The notes under the pieces: model-generated
Database searches by the model: none
Told to the model about the DNA's origin: nothing
The model's input: the letters and a program-made list of their open reading frames with translations, nothing else
Shown here: positions 35,469 to 44,554 of the stretch, piece by piece
How the letters are laid out: each line of letters opens with the position of its first letter
Numbering within the stretch: position 1 is the first letter of the stretch
NCBI GenBank assembly: GCA_021782815.1
Contig: JAJXUO010000011.1
Span: forward strand, 1-64,000
DNA: 64,000 nucleotides
Source: Pseudomonadota bacterium
Lineage (GTDB): Bacteria > Pseudomonadota > Alphaproteobacteria > Rhodospirillales > Magnetospirillaceae
Direction of reading: 5' to 3'
Position numbers and translations under genes: made by a program

Positions 35469-37385
35469 ATGACCCGTTTTCCGCTGCTCGATACCATTCA
35501 ATCCCCCGCCGATCTGCGCCGCCTTGCCCCCGAGCAGTTGCGCCCCCTGGCCGACGAATTGCGCCAGGAGCTGATCGAGGTGGTGTCGGTGACCGGCGGC
35601 CATCTGGGGGCGGGTCTCGGCGTGGTGGAACTGACCGTGGCCCTGCATCACGTGTTCAACACCCCGGACGACAAGCTGATCTGGGACGTGGGCCACCAGG
35701 CCTATCCGCACAAGATCCTGACCGGACGGCGGGCGCGCATGCGCACGTTGCGCCAGGGCGGAGGGCTGTCGGGCTTCACCAAGCGTTCGGAAAGCCCATA
35801 CGATCCCTTCGGCACCGGGCATTCCTCCACCTCCATCTCGGCCGCCCTCGGCATGGCGGTGGGCCGCGATCTCAAGGGCGGCAAGAACGCCGTGGTGGCG
35901 GTGATCGGCGACGGCGCCATGAGCGCCGGCATGGCCTTCGAGGCCCTGAACAATGCCGGCTCGATGGATTCCCGCCTGGTGGTGATCCTGAACGACAACG
36001 ACATGTCCATCGCCCCGCCGGTGGGCGCCATGAGCGCCTATCTGTCGCGGCTTTTGTCCTCCAACAGCTATCATTCCCTGCGTCATGTGATGAAGGATGT
36101 GGCCGCCATGTTCCCGGCGCCGCTGGAACGGGCGGCGAAACGGGCCGAGGAATTCGCCCGCGGCATGGTGTCGGGCGGCACCCTGTTCGAGGAAATGGGC
36201 TTTTACTATGTCGGCCCGGTGGACGGCCACCGCCTCGACCATCTGCTGCCGGTGCTGAAGAACGTGCGCGATTCCAAGCAGCGCGGCCCGGTGCTGATCC
36301 ATGTGGTCACCAAGAAGGGGCACGGCTATCCCCCGGCCGAGGCCGCTCCCGACAAATATCACGGCGTTTCCAAGTTCGACGTGGTCACCGGGGCGCAGAG
36401 CAAGCCCAAGGCCAACGCCCCCAGCTATACGGCGGTGTTTTCCCGCGCCCTGATCACCGAGGCGGCGGAGGATCCCGGCATCGTCGCCATCACCGCCGCC
36501 ATGCCCTCCGGCACCGGTCTCGACACATTCGCCGAACGCTTCCCCGAACGCTGTTTCGACGTGGGCATCGCCGAGCAGCATGCCGTCACCTTCGCCGCCG
36601 GGCTGGCCTGCGAGGGCTTTAAGCCGTTCTGCGCCCTCTATTCCTCGTTCCTGCAACGCGGCTACGACCAGCTGGTGCACGATGTGGCCCTGCAGCATCT
36701 GCCGGTGCGCTTCGCCATCGACCGCGCCGGACTGGTGGGGGCCGACGGCGCCACCCACGCCGGCAGTTTCGATCTGGCCTTCCTCGGCTGCATCCCCGAC
36801 ATGGTGCTGATGAGCCCGGCCGACGAGGCCGAACTGATGCATATGGTGGCCACCGCCGCCGCCATCGACGACCGCCCCTCGGCCTTCCGCTATCCGCGCG
36901 GCGAAGGCACCGGGGCCGAACTGCCGGCCCGTGGCCAGGTGCTGCCCATCGGCCAGGGCCGCCTGCTGGCCGAGGGCGGCAAGATCGCCCTGCTGTCGCT
37001 GGGCACCCGCCTGGAGGAATGCCTGAAGGCCGCCCAGGATCTGGCGGCCTTAGGCCTGCCCGCCACGGTGGCCGACGCCCGTTTCGCCAAACCGCTGGAT
37101 ACCGGACTGATCCGCCAGCTGGCCCGCCATCACGCCGTGCTGATCACCGTGGAGGAAGGCTCCATGGGCGGTTTCGGCGCCCAGGTGGCGCATTTCCTGG
37201 CGCATGACGGCCTGCTGGACGGCGCCCTGCGCTTCCGCCCCATGACCCTGCCCGACCGCTTCCTCGATCACGACGCCCCGCACGCCCAATACGACGCCGC
37301 CGGCCTCAACGCCCGCCACATCGTGGCTCAGGCCCTGGCCGCCCTGGGCATGCCGGACGGGCTTGTCCAGGCGACAGGCGCTTGA
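35469..37385 (+). CDS. dxs: 1-deoxy-D-xylulose-5-phosphate synthase
   Basis: 638-aa TPP enzyme; it condenses pyruvate and glyceraldehyde 3-phosphate to DXP, the first step of the MEP isoprenoid pathway and a precursor of vitamins B1 and B6. The TPP site is [18 protein letters not shown]; catalytic-site motifs include [10 protein letters not shown] and [14 protein letters not shown]. It supplies IspA upstream and PdxA-derived pyridoxal synthesis. Confidence 0.98.
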   Translation: MTRFPLLDTIQSPADLRRLAPEQLRPLADELRQELIEVVSVTGGHLGAGLGVVELTVALHHVFNTPDDKLIWDVGHQAYPHKILTGRRARMRTLRQGGGLSGFTKRSESPYDPFGTGHSSTSISAALGMAVGRDLKGGKNAVVAVIGDGAMSAGMAFEALNNAGSMDSRLVVILNDNDMSIAPPVGAMSAYLSRLLSSNSYHSLRHVMKDVAAMFPAPLERAAKRAEEFARGMVSGGTLFEEMGFYYVGPVDGHRLDHLLPVLKNVRDSKQRGPVLIHVVTKKGHGYPPAEAAPDKYHGVSKFDVVTGAQSKPKANAPSYTAVFSRALITEAAEDPGIVAITAAMPSGTGLDTFAERFPERCFDVGIAEQHAVTFAAGLACEGFKPFCALYSSFLQRGYDQLVHDVALQHLPVRFAIDRAGLVGADGATHAGSFDLAFLGCIPDMVLMSPADEAELMHMVATAAAIDDRPSAFRYPRGEGTGAELPARGQVLPIGQGRLLAEGGKIALLSLGTRLEECLKAAQDLAALGLPATVADARFAKPLDTGLIRQLARHHAVLITVEEGSMGGFGAQVAHFLAHDGLLDGALRFRPMTLPDRFLDHDAPHAQYDAAGLNARHIVAQALAALGMPDGLVQATGA

Positions 37386-37419
37386 AAAGACGCTGTTTTC
37401 TCCTTACATGCGAAAAAGA

Positions 37420-37450
37420 TTGACTTCGATCACGAAAAGTCAGGCTAAAT
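37420..37450 (+). promoter_or_regulatory. Candidate promoter of the ArsR-family gene
   Basis: TTGACT at 37420-37425 and CTAAAT at 37445-37450, 19 bases apart, with a strongly AT-rich stretch (about 37450-37485) before the ATG at 37496. The AT-rich stretch could hold the operator; no exact ATTC-N8-GAAT box is seen. Confidence 0.35.
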
Positions 37451-37495
37451 AGCATTTCCCTAATATTCTTATTATATCTTTTGGGATGAAGCGAC

Positions 37496-37816
37496 ATGGA
37501 GTTGGATCGCCTCCAGGACAATGCCCGCCGCGCCAGCGCCCTGCTGAAGGCGATGAGCAATGAGCACCGTCTGATGATTTTGTGCCAGTTGCTGAGTTCG
37601 GAAAAATCGGTGGGGGAACTGGAGCGCATCGTCGGGCTGTCGCAATCGGCGCTGTCGCAGCATCTGGCCCGCCTGCGCCGCGACGATCTGGTCTGCACCC
37701 GCCGCGCCGCGCAAACCATTTTCTACTCGCTGCAGGGCGAGGAGATTCCGGCGGTTCTGGAAACCCTTTACAAGATCTATTGTGGCGGCCAGGACGGCGA
37801 CGCCCCGGCCTGTTAG
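37496..37816 (+). CDS. ArsR family regulator, SqrR/BigR type
   Basis: 106-aa winged-helix repressor. The recognition helix is in LSQSALSQHLARLRRDDLV. It lacks the ELCVC metal site. Cys30 (RLMILCQLL) and Cys96 (YKIYCGG) are 66 residues apart, the same distance as Cys41/Cys107 of SqrR and Cys42/Cys108 of BigR, whose disulfide or tetrasulfide bridge senses persulfides. The surrounding segments also match these sensors. It stands alone; target genes are not adjacent. The MBL-fold gene is convergent and its MBL motifs do not make it a clear persulfide dioxygenase. Confidence 0.88.
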   Translation: MELDRLQDNARRASALLKAMSNEHRLMILCQLLSSEKSVGELERIVGLSQSALSQHLARLRRDDLVCTRRAAQTIFYSLQGEEIPAVLETLYKIYCGGQDGDAPAC

Positions 37817-37823
37817 AGCCTGA

Positions 37824-38840
37824 TTATAAGGCCCGATAAAGCCGCGCGCCGCCGTCCCCCGGACCGGCGGTCAGCTGGCCGCGCCGTTCCAGAAAGCGCA
37901 GATGCGCCAGGCTTTCGCCGATGGCGAAGAACAGCTGGTGATCATCGAGGGCGCGGGCGAACAGCAGCGGCAGCAGATCATAGGCGCTTTTCGGCGTGGC
38001 GCAGGCCTGGCGCACCGCCTCCAGCCGGTCGTGATGATGGCGTTCCAGTTCGTCGAGGCGGGGCTTCAGGCCACGGAACGGCCGCCCGTGCGAGGGCAGC
38101 ACCAGCACATCGTCGGGCAGGGCGCGGAAGGCGGCGAAACTGTCCAGGAACAGCCCCAAGGGATCGGCATCGGGCTGATTGGGCCACAGGCTGACATTGG
38201 GGCTGATGGCGGGCAGCACCTGATCGCCGGAAATCAGCAGATTGTCGTCCGGGCAATAGAAACAGGCCATGGCCGGGCTGTGCCCCTCGGCCAGCAGCAC
38301 CCGCCACGCCCGGCCGCCGAACCGCAGCGCCTCGCCATCCCGCAAGGCCCGGCAGGCGGGCGGAATATGGCGGATGCGGGCGCCATAGGCATTGCCGCGC
38401 CGCGCCACCAGTTCCAGCAGATCGGGGGGAAACCCGGCATCGCGGTAGAAGGCCAGGCTGATCTCCACGAAGTCCGGGCTGGCGTCCAGCGACAGCATGC
38501 GCCCATAGAGCCATTCCGCCAGGGGCGCCTCCATGGGCACCGCGAAGCGCCGCCCCAGCCAGTCGGCCAGGCCCATATGATCGGGATGGAAATGGGTGAC
38601 CAGCAGCCGGGTCAGGGGACGGCCGGCCATCAGGCCGCCGAACAGCCCCTCCCACAGGGCGCGGGTGGCGCGGTCGGGCACGCCGGTATCCACCAGAGCC
38701 CAGCCCTCGCCGTCCTCCAGCAGCCACAGATTGACGTGATCGAGGGCGAAGGGCAGCGGCATGCGCAGCCATGTGAGGCCCGGCGCCACCAGACATCCCT
38801 GCCCGAAGGCGGGCGGCGCGGCGAAGGGATAATCGGGCAT
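37824..38840 (-). CDS. MBL-fold metallo-hydrolase
   Basis: 338-aa beta-lactamase-fold hydrolase. The metal motif is THFHPDHMG, with the later site SGDQVLP and LPSHGRPF. The C-terminal ~80 residues form a winged-helix-like tail, as in LACTB2-type proteins. The substrate is unknown; relatives hydrolyse thioesters, RNA or lactones. It lies 16 bp downstream of cheZ. Confidence 0.87.
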   Translation of the reverse strand: MPDYPFAAPPAFGQGCLVAPGLTWLRMPLPFALDHVNLWLLEDGEGWALVDTGVPDRATRALWEGLFGGLMAGRPLTRLLVTHFHPDHMGLADWLGRRFAVPMEAPLAEWLYGRMLSLDASPDFVEISLAFYRDAGFPPDLLELVARRGNAYGARIRHIPPACRALRDGEALRFGGRAWRVLLAEGHSPAMACFYCPDDNLLISGDQVLPAISPNVSLWPNQPDADPLGLFLDSFAAFRALPDDVLVLPSHGRPFRGLKPRLDELERHHHDRLEAVRQACATPKSAYDLLPLLFARALDDHQLFFAIGESLAHLRFLERRGQLTAGPGDGGARLYRAL

Positions 38841-38856
38841 GGCCCGGCGCCGCCGC

Positions 38857-39609
38857 TCAGCCGAACAGGGCGTCGATATCGGCCTGGCTGATGCCCTGGT
38901 TTTCCAGGGCCGGGCCGTTCAGCAGCTTGCGGTCCTCGTCCACCTTGACCTCGGGCGGCGTCGGCAGATCCAGGAAGTTTTCGGCGCCCCAGATCTCGAT
39001 CATCTTGTTCACCCGGTCCTCGATATATTGCAAGGTGTTGCACACCTTGGTGATGCGCTGCCCGGTGATGTCCTGGAAATTGCACTGCTCGAACAGGGCC
39101 ACCACGGTTTCCGAGATCTCGTCGGCGATGCGCCCGGCGAAATTGTCGCCGGCCTGGGCCTTCAGCTGGGTGGCGAGGTTGTCGATCTTCTCGGCCCCCT
39201 CCAGAATGCCGTGGGTGGCCCGCTCGGTGGCGGTGACGATGGCGTCCAGTTCGTTGGTGACCGCCACCAGGCGATCGTCGCTGGAATTGGAGGGGCGCAG
39301 GGCGGCGATCTCGGCCTTGGTCTGCTGGATGCACACCGACAGGGCGCGCAGCTCGGTCTTCAGCATGGAGACTTCGGCGCGCTTCTTGTCCACCTCGTCG
39401 CTGTTGGTGGCGAGGGAGGAGTCCATGTCGTCGCCGCGCACCATGCGCTCCAGGCCGCGCATCTCCTCGCGCAGGGCGCTGATGGCCTCCAGCACCTGGC
39501 TGTTGTCGACCGTTACGGCGGCGTCGGCCTCCTTTACCGGAAGCCCTTGGCCCTTGGCCTTCAGTCTTTGCAGTTCCGCCGTAAAGAGTTTCCGGTTGCC
39601 GCTATCCAT
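38857..39609 (-). CDS. cheZ: CheY-P phosphatase CheZ
   Basis: 250-aa coiled-coil dimer that ends the chemotaxis signal by dephosphorylating CheY-P. The phosphatase site is CNFQDITGQRI (Asp and Gln), followed by the usual helical hairpin. The C-terminal ISQADIDALFG is the CheY-binding helix. CheZ occurs in some alphaproteobacteria although it is best known from gamma and beta classes. The MCP at 3-5 kb is the only other chemotaxis gene seen here. Confidence 0.92.
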   Translation of the reverse strand: MDSGNRKLFTAELQRLKAKGQGLPVKEADAAVTVDNSQVLEAISALREEMRGLERMVRGDDMDSSLATNSDEVDKKRAEVSMLKTELRALSVCIQQTKAEIAALRPSNSSDDRLVAVTNELDAIVTATERATHGILEGAEKIDNLATQLKAQAGDNFAGRIADEISETVVALFEQCNFQDITGQRITKVCNTLQYIEDRVNKMIEIWGAENFLDLPTPPEVKVDEDRKLLNGPALENQGISQADIDALFG

Positions 39610-39800
39610 GGTCGTTTTCCATCAGAGCAAAGGATCTTTCCTGCCGAGGGCATTTTACCACCCCTCAGCTTGAGGACAGTATTTACCGAAAGTATGAAGT
39701 CCCGCAACTCTTGACCAGGAAAATTCACCTTATGACAAGAGACACACGGCCGACACCCTGAAATTCCACCACACCTGTTCCTCCCTCTCTCTTTGGAGAC

Positions 39801-39954
39801 TTATACAAAATCCCGTTGATCGGACCCGATCACCGGAGCCCCTCAAGCGGCGGGCGGGGTCTTCCAGACCCCTTGCCTAACGCGGCATCAGCCGCGCGTC
39901 GCCTTGCTCCTCACCGGCGTCGCGATGAGTCAAGCTCACCGCGACTTGGTATAA
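39801..39954 (+). mobile_element. MITE-like intergenic element, copy 3 (degenerate)
   Basis: 154 bp with ends TTATACAAA and TTGGTATAA and the same order of hairpins as copy 2. The terminal GTCGCGATGAG hairpin carries mismatches. It sits in the 383-bp gap 39610-39992 between cheZ and the EEP gene. The rest of that gap (39610-39800) shows no gene or clear signal to me. Confidence 0.75.
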
Positions 39955-39992
39955 TATAAATCACCGTCGACCTCGTTTAAGGCCGCCCCGTC

Positions 39993-40961
39993 ATGTCTTC
40001 CTTGCGTCTCGCCACCTTCAACCTGGAAAATCTGGACGACCGCTCGGCCGACGGCTTCGGCGACCGGCTGGATCTCTTACGTCCCCAGCTGCAGCGCCTG
40101 CGCGCCGACGTGCTGTGCCTGCAGGAGGTGAACGCCCGCGAAGACGGCCGCCATGGCCCGCGCCGCCTGTCGGCGCTGGACAGCCTGCTGGAGGGCACCG
40201 GTTACGAGGCCTATCACCGCGTGGTGTCGCTGAACCGCGCGGGCAAGCGTTTTGCCGATCACCACAATCTGGTGATCCTGTCGCGCCTGCCGGTGCTGGA
40301 ACAGCGTCAGATCTGGCACGATCTGGTGCCGCCGCAACGCTACCGCCCGGTGACCGGCAGCGCCCGCGACATGGCGGTGGAATGGGACCGCCCGCTGCTG
40401 CTGGCCCGGCTCGATCTGGGCGGCGGGCAAAGCCTGCAGGTGATGAACCTGCATCTGCGTGCCCCGCGCGCCGCCTATATCGCCGGCGACAAGGACCATG
40501 GCGTCTGGACCTCGGCGGGCGGCTGGGCGGAAGGCTTCGCCCTGGCGGCCATGAAGGCGGCCGGGCAGGCCCTGGAGGCCCGCCTGGCCATCGACGCCCT
40601 GTTCGCCGCCGATCCGCACGTCCTGCTGGCGGCCTGCGGCGATCTCAACGCCGACGATCACGAAACCCCGGTGCGGCTTTTGTGCGCCGATCAGGAGGAT
40701 ACCGGCAACGGGCATCTGGCCGCCCAGGCCCTGGTGCCGGTGGACCGCGCCCTGCCGCCGTCGCGCCGCCATTCGGTGATCCATGTGGGCCGCCCGGTGA
40801 TGCTGGATCATATTCTGGTGTCGCGGCCGCTGCTGGGCCGTTATGTGGCCGGGGAGCTGCATAACGAAACCCTGGGCGACGAGCTGCTCTCCCCCGCCCT
40901 GATCAAGGGCGCCCCCGACAGCATGCACGCCCCCCTGGTGGCGGAATTTCTCTTTCCCTGA
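39993..40961 (+). CDS. Endonuclease/exonuclease/phosphatase family protein
   Basis: 322-aa EEP-fold hydrolase. Motifs: LATFNLENLDD, LCLQEVNA (metal Glu), ACGDLNADDH (Asp and Asn) and MLDHILVS (catalytic Asp-His). No signal peptide is seen. The substrate may be DNA, a phosphodiester or a phospholipid. It lies 29 bp upstream of the ROK gene, likely one operon. Confidence 0.88.
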   Translation: MSSLRLATFNLENLDDRSADGFGDRLDLLRPQLQRLRADVLCLQEVNAREDGRHGPRRLSALDSLLEGTGYEAYHRVVSLNRAGKRFADHHNLVILSRLPVLEQRQIWHDLVPPQRYRPVTGSARDMAVEWDRPLLLARLDLGGGQSLQVMNLHLRAPRAAYIAGDKDHGVWTSAGGWAEGFALAAMKAAGQALEARLAIDALFAADPHVLLAACGDLNADDHETPVRLLCADQEDTGNGHLAAQALVPVDRALPPSRRHSVIHVGRPVMLDHILVSRPLLGRYVAGELHNETLGDELLSPALIKGAPDSMHAPLVAEFLFP

Positions 40962-40990
40962 CACCGCATCCCCCGGAGGAAACAGACACC

Positions 40991-41878
40991 ATGCGCTTTC
41001 GTATCGGCATCGATCTCGGCGGCAGCAAGACCGAGGGCCTGCTGCTGGACCCCGAGGGCCGGGAGCGGGCCCGCCTGCGCGTGCCCACCGTGCCCGGCAG
41101 CTACCCGGCCTGCCTTGCCACCTTACGCGATATGGTGGCGGCGCTGGAGACGCATCTGCCGGCGGGCGCGGCCCCGGCCCGGGTGGGAGTGGGCATTCCC
41201 GGCACCCTGTCGCCGGCCAGCGGCCTGGTGAAGAACGCCAATTCCACCTGGCTGATCGGCAAACCCCTCGACCGCGACCTGGCGGAAACCCTGGGCCGAC
41301 CGGTACGGCTGGCCAACGACGCCGATTGTTTCGCCCTGTCCGAGGCCACCGACGGCGCCGGAGCGGGAGCGGCCACGGTGTTCGGCGTCATCCTCGGCAC
41401 CGGGGTGGGCAGCGGCATCGTGGCGCGGGGGCAACTGCTGGCGGGCCCCAACGCCATCGCCGGGGAATGGGGCCACAACCCCCTGCCCTGGCCCGAGGAC
41501 GGCGAACGCCCCGGTCCGCCCTGCTATTGCGGCCGCCAGGGCTGCATCGAGACCTTCCTGTCCGGTCCGGCCTTGAGCCGCGACGACGGCCGGGGGCTGA
41601 CCGCCGCCGAGATCGCCGCCCGCGCCCCCGCCGACGCGGTGGCCGAGGCCAGCCTGCGCCGTTACGAACAGCGCCTGGCCCGCGCCCTGGCCCATGTGAT
41701 CAACATCCTCGATCCCCATGTCATCGTGCTGGGCGGCGGCCTGTCGAAGCTGGAGCGTCTTTACCAAAGCGTGCCGCGCCTGTGGGGCGCCTGGGTGTTT
41801 TCCGACCGGGTCGACACCCGTCTGCTGCCGCCGCGCCACGGCGATTCCAGCGGCGTGCGCGGCGCCGCCTGGCTGTGA
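40991..41878 (+). CDS. ROK family sugar kinase
   Basis: 295-aa cytoplasmic kinase. It starts with the ATP-binding GIDLGGSKTEG; the zinc motif is CYCGRQGC, after GEWGHNPLP. Such ROK proteins are fructokinase, glucokinase or N-acetylglucosamine kinase; the NagK/Mak branch fits best. GGAGGAAAC precedes the start. It is followed after 95 bp by a Crp/Fnr gene. Confidence 0.9.
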   Translation: MRFRIGIDLGGSKTEGLLLDPEGRERARLRVPTVPGSYPACLATLRDMVAALETHLPAGAAPARVGVGIPGTLSPASGLVKNANSTWLIGKPLDRDLAETLGRPVRLANDADCFALSEATDGAGAGAATVFGVILGTGVGSGIVARGQLLAGPNAIAGEWGHNPLPWPEDGERPGPPCYCGRQGCIETFLSGPALSRDDGRGLTAAEIAARAPADAVAEASLRRYEQRLARALAHVINILDPHVIVLGGGLSKLERLYQSVPRLWGAWVFSDRVDTRLLPPRHGDSSGVRGAAWL

Positions 41879-41898
41879 CCCATCCCCGCCTCCGCTTC

Positions 41899-41914
41899 TG
41901 TGAACAAGATCACG
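41899..41914. promoter_or_regulatory. Crp-type operator upstream of the first Crp/Fnr gene
   Basis: TGTGA-ACAAGA-TCACG (41899-41914) matches TGTGA-N6-TCACA in 9 of 10 conserved positions. It lies 60-75 bases before the ATG at 41974 and suggests autoregulation. Confidence 0.6.
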
Positions 41915-41973
41915 GAGGAGCCCCCCGAACCCTGTCATGCTGTCGCGAAACCCTTGCCGGAGACCTCTCCCCC

Positions 41974-42651
41974 ATGATGCCCGCTTCCATCGAAAGCATC
42001 TCGTTGTTCGAGGGGCTGCCCGCCGATGCCCTGCAGGGCATCGCCCAGGCCTGCCGCTGGCAGCGCTATGCCCCGGGCCAACTGGTGTTCGACCGCGACA
42101 GCGACGCCCTGGAGGTTTATTTCGTCGTCGAGGGCACCGTGCGCATCAGCAGCACCGTCAGTCCAGAACGCGAGGTGGCGCTGGCCGATGTGGGGGCCGG
42201 ACAGTATTTCGGCGAGATCGCCGCCATCGACCGCCAGCGGCGCACCGCCCGCGTGGTGGCCCTGGAAGACAGCCTGCTGGCCTCGCTCGAAGGCCCGGCC
42301 TTCGTCGGCGTCATGCGCGCACATTCCGATGTGGCCCTGAAGGTGATGGGCCGTCTGACCCGCATCGTCCGCGACCTCGATCACCGCGTCATCCGCCTGC
42401 TGGCGCAAAGCGAAAGCCAGCGGGTGTGGTGCCAGTTGCTGAAACTGAGCGAAAGCGACCCCGTGCACGGCGGCGGCATCATCCGCGACATGCCCAATCA
42501 CGGGGAAATCGCCGCCTGGGCCGGCACCAGCCGCGATTGCGTGGCCCGCGCCATCGGCGATCTGGCCCGCAACGGCATCGTACGCCGACGCACGCGCGGC
42601 CTGGTGATCAGCGACATCGACCGCCTGAAACTGATGGCCGGCGAAGACTAA
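41974..42651 (+). CDS. Crp/Fnr family transcriptional regulator
   Basis: 225-aa protein: an N-terminal cyclic-nucleotide-binding fold (GQYFGEIAAIDRQRRTARVVA, close to the CRP cAMP pocket with Glu and Arg) and a C-terminal winged helix with the recognition helix TSRDCVARAIGDL. The R-D-x-x-x-R pattern is of the CRP kind, not the FNR E-x-x-S-R kind, so a TGTGA site is expected. No Fe-S cysteine cluster is present. It lies upstream of the pilus locus and close to two TGTGA sites. Confidence 0.9.
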   Translation: MMPASIESISLFEGLPADALQGIAQACRWQRYAPGQLVFDRDSDALEVYFVVEGTVRISSTVSPEREVALADVGAGQYFGEIAAIDRQRRTARVVALEDSLLASLEGPAFVGVMRAHSDVALKVMGRLTRIVRDLDHRVIRLLAQSESQRVWCQLLKLSESDPVHGGGIIRDMPNHGEIAAWAGTSRDCVARAIGDLARNGIVRRRTRGLVISDIDRLKLMAGED

Positions 42652-42757
42652 TATCATGGTTTTAAACATTTTCCTCCCGCGCCATGTCGCGTGGTGCGGG
42701 CTTCTCCATGGGCGGACTCATGCGGTGAAAAAAATTTTATAATTTTTCCCCGGCTTT

Positions 42758-42800
42758 TGTGACCCCTGCCACATAACCCCCAAACGGAACTCCCTATAAC
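42758..42800 (+). promoter_or_regulatory. Crp-type operator and promoter of the flp-cpa operon
   Basis: TGTGA-CCCCTG-CCACA (42758-42773) is one mismatch from consensus. A -10 like TATAAC (42795-42800) with 17 bases to the CATAAC -35 (42772-42777) puts the site centre at about -41.5 from the inferred start (about 42807), the class II activator position. A leader hairpin (CCCGCC/GGCGGG, 42822-42837) follows. The 240-bp space 42652-42891 also has an AAAAAAATTTTATAATTTTT tract. Confidence 0.6.
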
Positions 42801-42891
42801 GGAGACACAGCCGCTCATCATCCCGCCCTCCGGCGGGCCCGGCGGTAAAAATGGCCTGGCCGCACCTCCGGCCTCCCGAAGGAGAAAGATC

Positions 42892-43065
42892 ATGTTGACC
42901 TACGCCCGCACCCTGCTCCGCTCCATCATCCGCGACGAAGACGGCGTGACCGCCATCGAATACGGCCTCATCGCCGCCCTGATCGCCGTTGTGGCCATCA
43001 CCGCCATGACCACCCTCGGCACCAATCTGACCTCCACCTTCAGCACCATCGCCGGAAAACTCTGA
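42892..43065 (+). CDS. flp: Flp-type type IVb pilin
   Basis: 57-aa prepilin, the structural subunit of the tight-adherence pilus. The processing site is DEDG/VTAIEY: cleavage after Gly18 leaves Glu5 and Tyr6 of the mature pilin, as in Flp pilins. The hydrophobic helix (LIAALIAVVAIT) follows. GAAGGAGAAAG precedes the ATG. It is too short for most gene tracks. First gene of the tad/cpa operon. Confidence 0.95.
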   Translation: MLTYARTLLRSIIRDEDGVTAIEYGLIAALIAVVAITAMTTLGTNLTSTFSTIAGKL

Positions 43066-43206
43066 CGACGCGTGCCAGGCCCGCGCCCGGCGGAGACGGC
43101 AGGCGAGATCGCCGCCCTCCGCCGGTGCGACGCGGCCCGCCCCGTCCCGTCAGGAGGGGGCTTTCGAGGGAAAAGCAAAAAAATACAGTCCAAAAGGACG
43201 TCCGCC

Positions 43207-43653
43207 ATGCCTTCCTGGATCCTCCCCATCGCCAGTCTGGCGTTTGTGGCGGCCGTCGCCGACGCCGCCCTCTCCGACGTCCGCGCCTTGCGCATTCCCA
43301 ACCGCGACGTCGTGATCCTGCTGGCCGCCTTTGCCGCCTTCGCGCTGGCGCGGCCCCTGCCTTTCAACGTCGCCCTGCATCATCTGGCCGCAGCCCTGTT
43401 GCTGTTCGGCCTGGGCGCGATCCTGTTCGCCCTGAAGGTCTGGGGCGGCGGCGATGTCAAACTGCTGGCCGCCGTCGGCCTATGGACCGGCTTTTCCGGC
43501 CTGCCCGCCCTGCTGCTGATCACCGCCCTCGCCGGCGGCGCCGTGGCCCTGGCCGTTTTGGCCGGTCGGCGCGGCAAGGCCGTTCCTTACGGCATCGCCA
43601 TCGCCGCCGCCGCCTTGAGCTGGTGGTGGCGGACCCTGGCTCCGTTGACCTGA
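43207..43653 (+). CDS. cpaA: Prepilin peptidase CpaA/TadV
   Basis: 148-aa membrane protease of the A24 family that cleaves the Flp prepilin and the TadE-like pseudopilins. Catalytic aspartates are D24 (LSDVRALRIPN) and D83 (GGGDVKLLA). About four to five helices. ATG 43207 follows AAAGGA. An upstream in-frame GTG at 43072 would add 45 unlikely residues. Confidence 0.92.
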   Translation: MPSWILPIASLAFVAAVADAALSDVRALRIPNRDVVILLAAFAAFALARPLPFNVALHHLAAALLLFGLGAILFALKVWGGGDVKLLAAVGLWTGFSGLPALLLITALAGGAVALAVLAGRRGKAVPYGIAIAAAALSWWWRTLAPLT

Positions 43654-43669
43654 CCCGCGGGAGGGGACC

Positions 43670-44554
43670 ATGCGCCCGGCAACCCTTGTCACCATCGTGG
43701 CGGTTCTGGCCGCCGGCATCACGGCGCTTCTGGCCAAATCCTGGCTGGACCGGCAAACGGCGCCGCGTCCCGTCACCACCAACAGCGTCGAGGTGGTGGT
43801 GCTGGCCCATGCCATCCCCCCCGGAGCCGCCCTTGCCGCCGACGATCTGCGCACTGAACCCTGGCCTGCCGCCCTGGTGCCGCCGCGCCTGATCCGCCAA
43901 ACCGGCCACGACGACGTCAAGGCCCGCTATGTGGGCCGCCGCGCCCGCCGCGCCCTGGCGGCCGGCGAGCCGCTGGACGCCGAGGCCCTGAGCGATCAGG
44001 GCGATCTCGGCGCCCTGGCGGCGCTGCTGCATCCCGGCATGCGCGCCGTGTCCGTCTCCATCACCAACACCAGCGCCGTCTCGGGCTTCATCACCCCCGG
44101 CGATCACGTCGATGTGGTGCTGGCCGCCGACCTGTCGCACACCCTCGAGGGCAACCATCCCCGCCCCGGCCAGGCGGTGTTGCGCTACGCCTCGGAAACC
44201 GTGCTCACCAACGTGCGGGTGCTGGCCATTGATCAGAGCTTGAGCCGCGCCAAGGACGGCGAAGCCCACCAGGGCAAAACCGCCACCCTGGAGGTGACCC
44301 CCGCCCAGGCCCAGACCCTGGCCACCGCCGATCTCCTGGGCAGCCTGGATCTGGTGCTGCGCGGCCGCGCCGCCGCCACGGCGGCGGCCCCCGGCGCCGC
44401 GCCGCCGCCGTTCTCCGCCGATCTCGCCGTCAGCGACGCCCTGCGCCACATGGTGGGTCAGCTGGCGCCGCCCGCCTCCCCCCATCATGCCGCCCGGGCC
44501 GCCATCCAGATCAACCGGGCCGGCGTGGTCACCACGCAAGGAGTGCCGCAATGA
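43670..44554 (+). CDS. cpaB: Flp pilus assembly protein CpaB/RcpC
   Basis: 294-aa protein with an N-terminal membrane helix and an SAF/RcpC domain (EVVVLAHAIPPGAALAADDL), then SVSITNTSAVSGFITPGDHVDVV, the CpaB core. It acts in the periplasm with the secretin. It overlaps cpaC by 4 bp. Confidence 0.93.
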   Translation: MRPATLVTIVAVLAAGITALLAKSWLDRQTAPRPVTTNSVEVVVLAHAIPPGAALAADDLRTEPWPAALVPPRLIRQTGHDDVKARYVGRRARRALAAGEPLDAEALSDQGDLGALAALLHPGMRAVSVSITNTSAVSGFITPGDHVDVVLAADLSHTLEGNHPRPGQAVLRYASETVLTNVRVLAIDQSLSRAKDGEAHQGKTATLEVTPAQAQTLATADLLGSLDLVLRGRAAATAAAPGAAPPPFSADLAVSDALRHMVGQLAPPASPHHAARAAIQINRAGVVTTQGVPQ

